Origin: Lasioglossum baleicum
Taxonomy: Eukaryota; Arthropoda; Insecta; Hymenoptera; Halictidae
Reading direction: 5' to 3'
NCBI RefSeq assembly: GCF_051020765.1
Contig: NW_027469323.1
Location: 149,992 to 213,991, forward strand
DNA: 64,000 nt
Below are positions 52,243 through 62,664 of this stretch, piece by piece. The notes under the pieces are model-generated. The model ran no database searches. It was given only the letters and a program-made list of their open reading frames with translations, and was not told the DNA's origin. The translations under genes were made by a program, and so were the position numbers. Every line of letters begins with the position of its first letter. Position 1 is the stretch's first letter.

Positions 52243-53550
52243 CTACTGCTGGTCGTCGCTGATGACGGCCAGCTGTGTTGCCTTTTGGCGATTCTCTTGG
52301 GATGCCTCCCGTCCTTTGGTCGCGTTTGTCGGGAGGCTTGATTCGTTTCCCGACTCATTTCTACTGTAATATTCGCGGCGGCGACATTCGTGTATGTCAT
52401 GTCCCGTGCGCTTACAATATTTACAATACTTCCGATTCTCCGTAGGAAAGCGATCGCGACCTGGGGACTGGGAAGCGCGATCTTCGCGTTTATACGTTTC
52501 GCGCTGATTTGATTGCGACGGTTCGTGACGTCGCGGAGGAGGAGAGCGATACGCGTCTCTGTTATCGGGTTTCCTGTCTCGCCAGGATTCACGAGGTGAA
52601 AAGGAAGGTCGTTGATCTTTCCTTTCCGAAGATCTATTGCGCTGCTCTGGCGCATTCCTATCATAAGGAGAGTTGCTTGATCGCTCTGGTGTGCGATTAC
52701 GAGAGTCGGAGAATGCAACGCGGCGTCCGTCGTCGCGATAACGAACACGGTCAAGCTCGTACTGTTTGTACGCGGTTACTGCTTCATCGAATATTTTCTG
52801 TAATTCGAGTGACGCGCAGAGCCTGACCTCGGCTCGAAGCGCTGGGATAAGACCACGCATGAAACAATCAACTGTGAATTTGTCAATCTCGTCTAGATTG
52901 GGGACCCCGCGGCCTGAATCTATGATCGCCGTTCTAAGGTCCTTTACTCGCGTAATATAATTCAACACGTGCTCGGACTGTCCCTGGTGTATCGAAGCTA
53001 ATTCTCCGCGATACTGATCGATGAATTTATATGGGCCTAGTACATCTTTCAGGCGGTTGCACAATTCAGAGATTGTGTTAATATTTACGTCTTCAATCGC
53101 GGCGTATGCCTGTCCTCTAAGCTTATTGCATACTAATCTAGTGAGGGTACGCTCAGCTGTGGCTGGAACAGCCTCCAAGGCTCGCTTGCACGCGCGAACG
53201 AATTGTAGCACGGTTATGGAGGTGCCGTCAAAGGTAGGCACAAGTTCAACCGCTTGTTTAACGGTGAAATTCGAAGAATCGTGCATTATGGGTTCGCGGG
53301 GCGCAACGACTGGGCTAGCTGGAATTGATTGAGAATCTCTGGCCGATCGGATTTCTGCTATCTCGCGGCGTATATCCTCGTACGTTACTCTTTGCTCACG
53401 CGTTTCTGTTTCGTATTGCAATTTGAGTTGAGTCAACGCGGCGGTTTGATTAATGAGAGCTGCTTCTCTACGAGCTAAATCTTTCTGGAATTCAATTAAT
53501 TCCTCTTCCGTAGGAGGAACCTTCTTTCTAGCCTCGCTACGCGTTTCCAT
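52243..53550 (-). CDS. gag: Gag polyprotein (A3)
   Basis: 435 residues, intact, separated from its leader by A4. Differences from A5: Val for Glu in EQRVTYED, Val for Ile in KFTVDCF, Arg for Gln before the zinc knuckle. ATG at 53550 is now only five bases from A4. Confidence 0.92.
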   Translation of the reverse strand: METRSEARKKVPPTEEELIEFQKDLARREAALINQTAALTQLKLQYETETREQRVTYEDIRREIAEIRSARDSQSIPASPVVAPREPIMHDSSNFTVKQAVELVPTFDGTSITVLQFVRACKRALEAVPATAERTLTRLVCNKLRGQAYAAIEDVNINTISELCNRLKDVLGPYKFIDQYRGELASIHQGQSEHVLNYITRVKDLRTAIIDSGRGVPNLDEIDKFTVDCFMRGLIPALRAEVRLCASLELQKIFDEAVTAYKQYELDRVRYRDDGRRVAFSDSRNRTPERSSNSPYDRNAPEQRNRSSERKDQRPSFSPRESWRDRKPDNRDAYRSPPPRRHEPSQSNQRETYKREDRASQSPGRDRFPTENRKYCKYCKRTGHDIHECRRREYYSRNESGNESSLPTNATKGREASQENRQKATQLAVISDDQQ

Positions 53551-53899
53551 GATTGTGTGACGTCGGTCGCACCTCCGACGTTAGCTTTAAGACTACATGT
53601 AAAATTAGATACATAAGAGCGAGCGTTCCCCTTTAAAGATTCCAAACCTCCTAAAAATCCTTCATAACAATGAATCCTTAACACCACGTACATCTGATTG
53701 AAATCCATCAACATAACCTAAAATCCAAAATCTGTCAAAATCCTAAAATAGCCAAAAATGGCCCAAACTCGAAGATTGAAATATCATTGGACTCGTGAGC
53801 GAAAATCATGAAACTAACCTAAAAATTTGTAGGTTAGGTTCTCAATTCGCGTTTGTTTAGACTTTACCAAAATTTCGATTTTTGGTAATTTTCAAAAGT

Positions 53900-54015
53900 A
53901 CTTAGAATATTTTCAAACATATGATCGGTCGACAAATGATGTCAACTAATCATATGACATATAAAATTTACATCGAAACGCCTTGCAAGAGCAAGCGCTC
54001 GAAAATATTCTAAGT
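53900..54015 (+). other. Nested inverted repeats in family A LTR
   Basis: Outer arms ACTTAGAATATTTTC (53900-53914) and GAAAATATTCTAAGT (54001-54015), perfect over 15 bp. Inner arms CATATGAT (53918-53925) and ATCATATG (53949-53956), then a small CTTGC/GCAAG hairpin. Present in all A LTRs, so either cruciform DNA or folded RNA is possible. Confidence 0.7.
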
Positions 54016-54280
54016 CCCAATTTATTTAAATAAATAAATAGGTACGCCAATGGTTACCACTTAATTTTCGAGTCCTGCACCACTGGGAACGAAAACTGCT
54101 GACTCTAGTGCGGCGGCCATCGCGCTGTTTACGACGAAGACCGGCACAAAGAGGACACGGTCCCCTTTTGCGAAGTCAGCATTTTTCGGACGAACGTTAT
54201 TCGTCGACGAACGTTCGATTCTCCCCAGTCCTCTCCGGGGACCCGAGTGGGTCAGTCGAGTTTTCGTCAATCTTCCAAGT

Positions 54281-54361
54281 CCAGACTATTTAGACATAGT
54301 CTTTCCAAATCCAGATTGTTTAGACACAATCTTCCCAAATCCATACTGTTTAGACACAGTC
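54281..54361 (+). other. Three tandem 30-bp hairpin units with covarying stems
   Basis: Hairpins at 54284, 54314 and 54344: GACTAT-TTAGAC-ATAGTC, GATTGT-TTAGAC-ACAATC and ACTGT-TTAGAC-ACAGT. The loop TTAGAC is invariant while stem bases change on both sides together. Linker CCAAATCCA-like between units. Confidence 0.75.
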
Positions 54362-55276
54362 CCTAATACCATTCAGTAATATCGTATTCTTATTCGTTTA
54401 ATTCAAATATTACTTCGTTTATTCAATTAAACATTTTTATTGCGTTTCATACTTCGTACTTAGTACGTATTTCGATTTCGTTAATAATAAGCATCTTTAC
54501 CTTTGTATTCTTTTACGTTTATAATATACTTTGTTTTACCAGAGTCAATCTAAATCCCAATTATTATTTCCTTGCTCCTAACTTCGTAGTTTGAAGTGAC
54601 ACGTTGTTAGTTAGAGATAGAGTTCTCACTGGAAAGTTCGCGAATAGTATTCCTTATTCAATTTCCTGTTACGTGTTCGCGTACGTGCGTGATAGTGATA
54701 GACTTGCTCGCATAGCAAGCTCCGCAGCATCCACGCCCGTTTTCGCTAGTTAAAATATCGTCAATCACGCGGACGATATTCGTGAGTTAGATTCACGGTA
54801 TCGTACAGCGTCCACGCCCGTTTCCTCAACGAGCGCATCCGTCTACAATACCGTAGCAGCCAGCTGTCAATCATTGGAGGTCGTTCCTGTCAAATATTGA
54901 CGTGACAGAGTTTGGCGCAGTCGTCAATCCTTGAAGGTCGTTTCCAGCCATTTGGATCAACGCCTGTCAAGCAGAGCGGACCGTATTCAAGGCCATCAGC
55001 GCAACCGTAGCTGTTCATCCGTTGCGAATTCATTTCTCGTGTCAATCGACAAACAAGCGAAGCGTAAAAGTAAGTGGAACATATTACCGCGTATGTTTCA
55101 GGGTCGCGTGCATCATTCATCTGTGTAAGACTGCATGCAGGTGTCGGCATCGGGTCCTAGTCTGTTGATAAAAAGACCAACACTTTTATTAAATGTCAGT
55201 CAGTGGAAGAGTAGAGTAGCCGGGCCGCGGTATTCTCTTCTCTTGCTCTTATAGCCCCGCCAGGACGTGACAAATT

Positions 55277-55402
55277 TGGCGCAGTCGGTAGGACACTCGT
55301 TGGTCACCGATGTTAGAGACACCGTCAACACTTTTGTAGGATACGTCATGTGTCCTACCTCTGCCAAAATTTGTTGTGACAAATTTGGCGCAGTCGGTAG
55401 GA
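55277..55402 (+). other. Tandem tRNA-Ser primer-binding sites (A4)
   Basis: TGGCGCAGTCGGTAGGA at 55277-55293 and 55386-55402, 109 bp apart. Confidence 0.85.
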
Positions 55403-55551
55403 CAGTCGTTGGTCACCGATGTTAGAAGCACGGCATCGAGGAATAAAAATAGAATCAGTGTTAGCACGCGAACCCCTGCGCGTTCCATCATTGTTTGACA
55501 ATTTAACGCAGTAGACTTAGAGTCCGTGAAAGCATAGTGTCAGTTAAAAGT

Positions 55552-55693
55552 GCGACGGGCAGTGAAGGAAATGCCCTTTCGCCCACGTTACATACTCAAA
55601 TTATTTTTCGCGATGTTCGTACTCAGTACAAATTCATCGAGAGTTTTAGTGAACGTTAAAGTGCGACGGGCGGTTTAGAAAACGCCCCTTCGC
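55552..55693 (+). promoter_or_regulatory. Paired leader hairpins (A4)
   Basis: Hairpins at 55552-55582 and 55663-55693 within two ~111-bp leader repeats, with a compensatory A-T to G-C change at the top of the stem. Each is followed by GCCCACGTTA(C/T)AT and ATTATTTTTCGCGA. Confidence 0.55.
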
Positions 55694-55758
55694 CCACGTT
55701 ATATAGTCGGATTATTTTTCGCGAATTTCATACTTAGAAATTTTCAAGCGACGCAATC

Positions 55759-57066
55759 ATGGAAACGCGTAGCGAGGCTAGAAAGAAGGTTCCTCCTACG
55801 GAAGAGGAATTAATTGAATTCCAGAAAGATTTAGCTCGTAGAGAAGCAGCTCTCATTAATCAAACCGCCGCGTTGACTCAACTCAAATTGCAATACGAAA
55901 CAGAAACGCGTGAGCAAAGAGAAACGTACGAGGATATACGCCGCGAGATAGCAGAAATCCGATCGGCCAGAGATTCTCAATCAATTCCAGCTAGCCCAGT
56001 CGTTGCGCCCCGCGAACCCATAATGCACGATTCTTCGAATTTCACCGTTAAACAAGCGGTTGAACTTGTGCCTACCTTTGACGGCACCTCCATAACCGTG
56101 CTACAATTCGTTCGCGCGTGCAAGCGAGCCTTGGAAGCTGTTCCAGCCACAGCTGAGCGTACCCTCACTAGATTAGTATGCAATAAGCTTAGAGGACAGG
56201 CATACGCCGCGATTGAAGACGTAAATATTAACACAATCTCTGAATTGTGCAACCGCCTGAAAGATGTACTAGGCCCATATAAATTCATCGATCAGTATCG
56301 CGGAGAATTAGCTTCGATACACCAGGGACAGTCCGAGCACGTGTTGAATTATATTACGCGAGTAAAGGACCTTAGAACGGCGATCATAGATTCAGGCCGC
56401 GGGGTCCCCAATCTAGACGAGATTGATAAATTCACAATTGATTGTTTCATGCGTGGTCTTATCCCAGCGCTTCGAGCCGAGGTCAGGCTCTGCGCGTCAC
56501 TCGAATTACAGAAAATATTCGACGAAGCAGTAACCGCGTACAAACAGTACGAGCTTGACCGTGTTCGTTATCGTGACGACGGACGCCGCGTTGCATTCTC
56601 CGACTCTCGTAATCGCACACCAGAGCGATCAAGCAACTCTTATTATGATAGGAATGCGCCTGAGCAGCGCAACAGATCTTCGGAAAGGAAAGATCAACGA
56701 CCTTCCTTTTCACCTCGTGAATCCTGGCGAGACAGGAAACCCGATAACAGAGACGCGTATCGCTCTCCTCCCCCGCGACGTCACGAACCGTCGCAATCAA
56801 ATCAGCGCGAAACGTATAAACGCGAAGATCGCGCTTCCCAGTCCCCAGGTCGCGATCGCTTTCCTACGGAGAATCAGAAGTATTGTAAATATTGTAAGCG
56901 CACGGGACATGACATACACGAATGTCGCCGCCGCGAATATTACAGTAGAAATGAGTCGGGAAACGAATCAAGCCTCCCGACAAACGCGACCAAAGGACGG
57001 GAGGCATCCCAAGAGAATCGCCAAAAGGCAACACAGCTGGCCGTCATCAGCGACGACCAGCAGTAG
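55759..57066 (+). CDS. gag: Gag polyprotein (A4)
   Basis: 435 residues, identical by eye to the A2 Gag. The upstream 5' end is complete, so this is the copy most likely to be expressed. Confidence 0.92.
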   Translation: METRSEARKKVPPTEEELIEFQKDLARREAALINQTAALTQLKLQYETETREQRETYEDIRREIAEIRSARDSQSIPASPVVAPREPIMHDSSNFTVKQAVELVPTFDGTSITVLQFVRACKRALEAVPATAERTLTRLVCNKLRGQAYAAIEDVNINTISELCNRLKDVLGPYKFIDQYRGELASIHQGQSEHVLNYITRVKDLRTAIIDSGRGVPNLDEIDKFTIDCFMRGLIPALRAEVRLCASLELQKIFDEAVTAYKQYELDRVRYRDDGRRVAFSDSRNRTPERSSNSYYDRNAPEQRNRSSERKDQRPSFSPRESWRDRKPDNRDAYRSPPPRRHEPSQSNQRETYKREDRASQSPGRDRFPTENQKYCKYCKRTGHDIHECRRREYYSRNESGNESSLPTNATKGREASQENRQKATQLAVISDDQQ

Positions 57067-57221
57067 ATGAAATTCGAGTAGATAGGAGAGATAACCCGGA
57101 CGGTCAGCAGAATGAACGACCATCCGCGAAATTAGTCTCGGCAATAAATCTCGCGCCGGACTCCCCTATCCCTCGAATAAAAGCAAGATCGTCACTCTTC
57201 TCAAAAGAGTGTGAGTTCCTC

Positions 57222-60200
57222 TTGGACACCGGGTCCGAGGTCAACTTAATCCGAGCGTCTGGTATCAAATCTGACGTTCATCTAAAAACTGACAGCGTCA
57301 TACACGTCCATGGCGTGACAGAAGGAGAAATTGCGACCCTCGGTTATATCAATGCGGAGCTAGCAGATTCCATTAAAGTCACGCTACACGTTCTGCCTGA
57401 CAGTTTTCCAATTAATATAGATGGTATCTTAGGCTCCCCCTTCTTCAGAGAGGGAGCAGAGATATCATTTGCGAAGGAATGCGTAGAGTATAAAACCCTA
57501 CGTATTCCCTTTTCGAATCCTCGGGAATATTCCATCGAAAGCCGTACCGCCGCCTGCATAGCCGTCAACGTAAAGGGCCCAAGCGAAGGGTATGTGCGAA
57601 AAATAGATGTAAAACCCGATGTGTTCTTAGGTGATTGTTTAGTCACCAACCGTAACGGAAAGGCATACCTGCGATGCTTTAACGCATCGTCCGAAGTGGC
57701 GTCCTTCTCCCTGCCTACGTTGGAGGTGGAAGAGATCGAGGTTCCCTTTTCGAATATTCAAGCCGAAGTCAATTCGGACGTATTCAATGCTCGTGCGTGC
57801 CGCGCGCACGAGACGATCGTTAACGATCAACTCGCGTCTTCTATTAATTCCGGTAACCATTCCGACGATTCCGGTAGCCATCCCGATTCTTTAGATAATT
57901 CCGGTAACCATTCCGACGATTCCGGTAGCCATCCCGATTCTTTAAATAATTCCGGTAACCATCCCGACGATTCCGGTAGCCATCCCGATTCTTTAAATAA
58001 TTCCGGTAACCATCCCGACGATTCCGGTAGCCATCCCGATACTTTAAAGAATTCCGGTAACCATCCCGACGATTTATATTCAAAGTCCTGTGTGGAAAGA
58101 AACATCAGCGCCTTCGCCTCAGATGAACTTTTAGAATGTTCATATGAGAACAATTTAGAAAACATTTCTATTCCTAAAGTTAATTCAAAAGGAGTTTATG
58201 TTTTGCCACAAACTCCTATCTTCAAATCCTCGCCGGAACAAGACCTCTTGCAGCTTCAACGATCAGGTATCCGTGCGACCGAAAACAAAGTCCATGCGTC
58301 TGGCAAATACAATTCCGCGAGATTCGCGTCAGCAAGAAAAAGAAATAAAGCCGATACATTATACTCGCCCGAGACAACTAAGTCTGATTATAAGCTTTCG
58401 TTATGTATCTTGCGAAACGAATTCAATCTTCCTAGCGTTAACAGAGTCTCCAATATCGTTACGCCAACGATAAACTATCGCAGCGACCCAAGAGCGAAAT
58501 TTAAAACCTCTGGTCAGCATCACCCCACTCCACAGCAGGAAGACGATATCCCTGCGACGCAACGAGATCTTCAAGGAGAAACCGTCACCCCTGAAGATCA
58601 TCAGTCTCTCGACAACGCTATAACAGCAACCATGCAGCCGATACAAGCAGCCATCTTGCTCTCTATTGCCACGCAAGCCTCAACACTCATTGGATATGAC
58701 TGTGGAGGTTCAACCTTGAATATTACCACGTATTCAACTATTGACACTCTTAACTGCGAGCCAGAAGACATCGCACCAGCTGAAAATTTAGAAAGAATTC
58801 AGCTCCTGCAGCTAGCTGAATTCTCGCAAGCTCGTGTCTTGCAATGCCATATCGGAATAGACAGAACCATATACTATTGTGGCATGCACTCACATAATTC
58901 GGTAGTATCCAATGGTCGACAAGACTATATATTACCGATCTCCAGCGAAACCTGTTCGAGCCTACACACGACGGGGACAATATTCATCACCCCAGCCGCT
59001 CAGATCACAGGTATTCAGCCGAACTCGACCTCCTCTCACGGCCTCACGTTAGCAGGAGTTATTCAGAACGATGGTAGCTGCGCTGGAACCACGTATAGTG
59101 ATCCGTTTGGGACTTGGACCGATGTCGTGGTACAAGCTTTAGTCCGAATCACGATCCGCGACTACATCGCTCCAATCAGATTGTCAACCGGACAGATTCA
59201 TCTACAAACTGGGCAAACCTGCCCCCTTCAAAAAGGAAGCTGCTTAGACGCACAAGATGGCCATACGTTCTGGGAAACCACGCCGACGGACTCGTGCAAA
59301 TTCAATAATTATGATGTCTTGTACGAAGGGATAGCCACTAAACTATCCTCCAAGGTGAATCCTTCTCCAACCCTGTATACCGTAGCATCGCAGGACACGA
59401 CTTTTGCACTCACGGAGACAGGCAGATCTTCAGTTTGCGGATATGTCATAATCCGAACGGAACACCCCAAGCTGTTCATTCTGGAAGTTGGAAGTTCAGG
59501 AAAATTCAAGGAGAAAACACACACCTTGGTCAACAATCTGGACATCTTCACGTATGTCAACAGCAAATTTGTTTACGTGGAGAAGCACCTCCGGAAACAA
59601 TTTTCTCAACTCTACAAAGATGTAATCCGTCAGAAGTGTGAGCTAGAGCGTCAGATTCTCCAGAACGCCCTCACATTATTACATTCAGCACCCGAAGAAG
59701 TTGCCACTGCCATCATGAAGGATGTCGGATTTATCGCAGTTCCAGCAGGAGAGGTAGTGCACATAATAAAGTGCATACCAGTCACGGTCCAAGTGAGGAA
59801 AACCGAACGGTGTTATGATGAGCTACCCATCACATATCGGAACACATCAAAATTCCTGAAGCCAAGGGACCACATCATTTCAAATGCGGGGACAGAAAAG
59901 CCATGCAATGAGCTACTTCCCCCATATTATAGACTGCACGGAACATGGTATCGCCTAACACCGTCATTGATGGAGGCCATCACTCCTTCGGAGCTTCACC
60001 CCCTCGCCAAGTCAACCTGGAAATACATAGATCCGAAGAACTTGGCAACGGGAGGCATTTATTCACAAGACGACCTGGACAAACTACAGGATCATATAAT
60101 GTTTCCTGTAGAGAAGGTAGCAGTCATAAATTCAATCGCACAGGGTGCGACGGGAAGACAGTTTGCAGCAGGAAACATCAATATGTTCAACCTGCTCGAT

Positions 60201-60659
60201 GAAAACTCCCTACAGCAGATAGCGGAGTCTACAGCACAGAAATTATGGTCCGGATTCACTACATTCGGATCAATAAGTGCTGGAATAATCGGAGTGTATG
60301 TAGCGATCCGCACGATCAAAACAATCATCAGTACGATCGTTAACGGCATCGCATTACACTCACTATACGGCTGGAGCCTGCATCTCGTTGTCGCCATCTG
60401 GAGTTCACTGACCCGGTTCTTTATATTCATGAAGCAGAGGGACAACAAGACTTCAGCGGCCATCGAGGACAAAGATAGTGATAGTGCCAGTGTCGGAGAA
60501 TTCCGAACCCGTCCTCCCTTGACGAAACGAACGTTAATTTGCGATTCCCTTGACCCAGTGTTGCGAGACAGGGATGACATTTCAGTGCATCCTGTCTACC
60601 GCCACCCAGAGGCAGAGATTCCACTGCGTGAAATCTCTTCTCTAAGGGGGGAGGTGTGA
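57222..60659 (+). CDS. Protease-spacer-Env fusion (A4)
   Basis: 1145 residues counted from DTGS; Env Met at 58632 (residue 471). Differs from A2 by a single residue that I noticed (LREISSLRG). All expected parts are intact: protease DTGS and ILG motif, five-unit minisatellite, spacer, signal-like segment, ectodomain, membrane region, and a tail that ends in LTR bases. No polymerase domains. Confidence 0.87.
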   Translation: MDTGSEVNLIRASGIKSDVHLKTDSVIHVHGVTEGEIATLGYINAELADSIKVTLHVLPDSFPINIDGILGSPFFREGAEISFAKECVEYKTLRIPFSNPREYSIESRTAACIAVNVKGPSEGYVRKIDVKPDVFLGDCLVTNRNGKAYLRCFNASSEVASFSLPTLEVEEIEVPFSNIQAEVNSDVFNARACRAHETIVNDQLASSINSGNHSDDSGSHPDSLDNSGNHSDDSGSHPDSLNNSGNHPDDSGSHPDSLNNSGNHPDDSGSHPDTLKNSGNHPDDLYSKSCVERNISAFASDELLECSYENNLENISIPKVNSKGVYVLPQTPIFKSSPEQDLLQLQRSGIRATENKVHASGKYNSARFASARKRNKADTLYSPETTKSDYKLSLCILRNEFNLPSVNRVSNIVTPTINYRSDPRAKFKTSGQHHPTPQQEDDIPATQRDLQGETVTPEDHQSLDNAITATMQPIQAAILLSIATQASTLIGYDCGGSTLNITTYSTIDTLNCEPEDIAPAENLERIQLLQLAEFSQARVLQCHIGIDRTIYYCGMHSHNSVVSNGRQDYILPISSETCSSLHTTGTIFITPAAQITGIQPNSTSSHGLTLAGVIQNDGSCAGTTYSDPFGTWTDVVVQALVRITIRDYIAPIRLSTGQIHLQTGQTCPLQKGSCLDAQDGHTFWETTPTDSCKFNNYDVLYEGIATKLSSKVNPSPTLYTVASQDTTFALTETGRSSVCGYVIIRTEHPKLFILEVGSSGKFKEKTHTLVNNLDIFTYVNSKFVYVEKHLRKQFSQLYKDVIRQKCELERQILQNALTLLHSAPEEVATAIMKDVGFIAVPAGEVVHIIKCIPVTVQVRKTERCYDELPITYRNTSKFLKPRDHIISNAGTEKPCNELLPPYYRLHGTWYRLTPSLMEAITPSELHPLAKSTWKYIDPKNLATGGIYSQDDLDKLQDHIMFPVEKVAVINSIAQGATGRQFAAGNINMFNLLDENSLQQIAESTAQKLWSGFTTFGSISAGIIGVYVAIRTIKTIISTIVNGIALHSLYGWSLHLVVAIWSSLTRFFIFMKQRDNKTSAAIEDKDSDSASVGEFRTRPPLTKRTLICDSLDPVLRDRDDISVHPVYRHPEAEIPLREISSLRGEV
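60614..60654 (+). promoter_or_regulatory. Pre-PPT inverted repeat and polypurine tract (A4)
   Basis: AGAGATT/AATCTCT at 60614-60638 and AAGGGGGGAGG abutting the LTR. Confidence 0.6.
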
Positions 60660-62371
60660 CGTCGGTCGCACCTCCGACGTTAGCTTTAAGACTACATGTA
60701 AAATTAGATACATAAGAGCGAGCGTTCCCCTTTAAAGATTCCAAACCTCCTAAAAATCCTTCATAACAATGAATCCTTAACACCACGTACATCTGATTGA
60801 AATCCATCAACATAACCTAAAATCCAAAATCTGTCAAAATCCTAAAATAGCCAAAAATGGCCCAAACTCGAAGATTGAAATATCATTGGACTCGTGAGCG
60901 AAAATCATGAAACTAACCTAAAAATTTGTAGGTTAGGTTCTCAATTCGCGTTTGTTTAGACTTTACCAAAATTTCGATTTTTGGTAATTTTCAAAAGTAC
61001 TTAGAATATTTTCAAACATATGATCGGTCGACAAATGATGTCAACTAATCATATGACATATAAAATTTACATCGAAACGCCTTGCAAGAGCAAGCGCTCG
61101 AAAATATTCTAAGTCCCAATTTATTTAAATAAATAAATAGGTACGCCAATGGTTACCACTTAATTTTCGAGTCCTGCACCACTGGGAACGAAAACTGCTG
61201 ACTCTAGTGCGGCGGCCATCGCGCTGTTTACGACGAAGACCGGCACAAAGAGGACACGGTCCCCTTTTGCGAAGTCAGCATTTTTCGGACGAACGTTATT
61301 CGTCGACGAACGTTCGATTCTCCCCAGTCCTCTCCGGGGACCCGAGTGGGTCAGTCGAGTTTTCGTCAATCTTCCAAGTCCAGACTATTTAGACATAGTC
61401 TTTCCAAATCCAGATTGTTTAGACACAATCTTCCCAAATCCATACTGTTTAGACACAGTCCCTAATACCATTCAGTAATATCGTATTCTTATTCGTTTAA
61501 TTCAAATATTACTTCGTTTATTCAATTAAACATTTTTATTGCGTTTCATACTTCGTACTTAGTACGTATTTCGATTTCGTTAATAATAAGCATCTTTACC
61601 TTTGTATTCTTTTACGTTTATAATATACTTTGTTTTACCAGAGTCAATCTAAATCCCAATTATTATTTCCTTGCTCCTAACTTCGTAGTTTGAAGTGACA
61701 CGTTGTTAGTTAGAGATAGAGTTCTCACTGGAAAGTTCGCGAATAGTATTCCTTATTCAATTTCCTGTTACGTGTTCGCGTACGTGCGTGATAGTGATAG
61801 ACTTGCTCGCATAGCAAGCTCCGCAGCATCCACGCCCGTTTTCGCTAGTTAAAATATCGTCAATCACGCGGACGATATTCGTGAGTTAGATTCACGGTAT
61901 CGTACAGCGTCCACGCCCGTTTCCTCAACGAGCGCATCCGTCTACAATACCGTAGCAGCCAGCTGTCAATCATTGGAGGTCGTTCCTGTCAAATATTGAC
62001 GTGACAGAGTTTGGCGCAGTCGTCAATCCTTGAAGGTCGTTTCCAGCCATTTGGATCAACGCCTGTCAAGCAGAGCGGACCGTATTCAAGGCCATCAGCG
62101 CAACCGTAGCTGTTCATCCGTTGCGAATTCATTTCTCGTGTCAATCGACAAACAAGCGAAGCGTAAAAGTAAGTGGAACATATTACCGCGTATGTTTCAG
62201 GGTCGCGTGCATCATTCATCTGTGTAAGACTGCATGCAGGTGTCGGCATCGGGTCCTAGTCTGTTGATAAAAAGACCAACACTTTTATTAAATGTCAGTC
62301 AGTGGAAGAGTAGAGTAGCCGGGCCGCGGTATTCTCTTCTCTTGCTCTTATAGCCCCGCCAGGACGTGACA
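60655..62371 (+). repeat. Family A LTR (3' of A4)
   Basis: 1717 bp, matching the 5' LTR of the same element in all blocks compared. Confidence 0.9.
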
Positions 62372-62375
62372 ATTG

Positions 62376-62664
62376 CGTCGCTTGAAAATTTCTAAGTATG
62401 AAATTCGCGAAAAATAATCCGACTATATAACGTGGGCGAAGGGGCGTTTTCTAAACCGCCCGTCGCACTTTAACGTTCACTAAAACTCTCGATGAATTTG
62501 TACTGAGTACGAACATCGCGAAAAATAATTTGAGTATGTAACGTGGGCGAAAGGGCGTTTCCTTCACTGCCCGTCGCACTTTTAACTGACACTATGCTTT
62601 CACGGACTCTAAGTCTACTGCGTTAAATTGTCAAACAATGATGGAACGCGCAGGGGTTCGCGTG
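62376..62664 (-). other. A3 leader with PBS region deleted
   Basis: Contains both leader hairpins, one with an unpaired A-C change (GGGCA with CGCCC), then stops at CGCGTG. The ~210 bp that carry the two PBS copies in other A elements are missing, with GTG shared at the joint. Confidence 0.8.

Larger units (their letters stand above)
53556..55272 (+). repeat. Family A LTR (5' of A4)
   Basis: 1717 bp. Reference positions for LTR structure: hairpin TACCAAAA/TTTTGGTA 53865-53887; nested inverted repeat 53900-54015; hairpin array 54281-54361. Confidence 0.9.
53556..62371 (+). mobile_element. A4: complete family A retrotransposon, pol-less with env
   Basis: 8816 bp, ATTG duplications (53552-53555, 62372-62375), two full 1717-bp LTRs, duplicated PBS, all ORFs intact: the best-preserved family A copy here. 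Opposite in orientation to its host A3. Confidence 0.94.
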
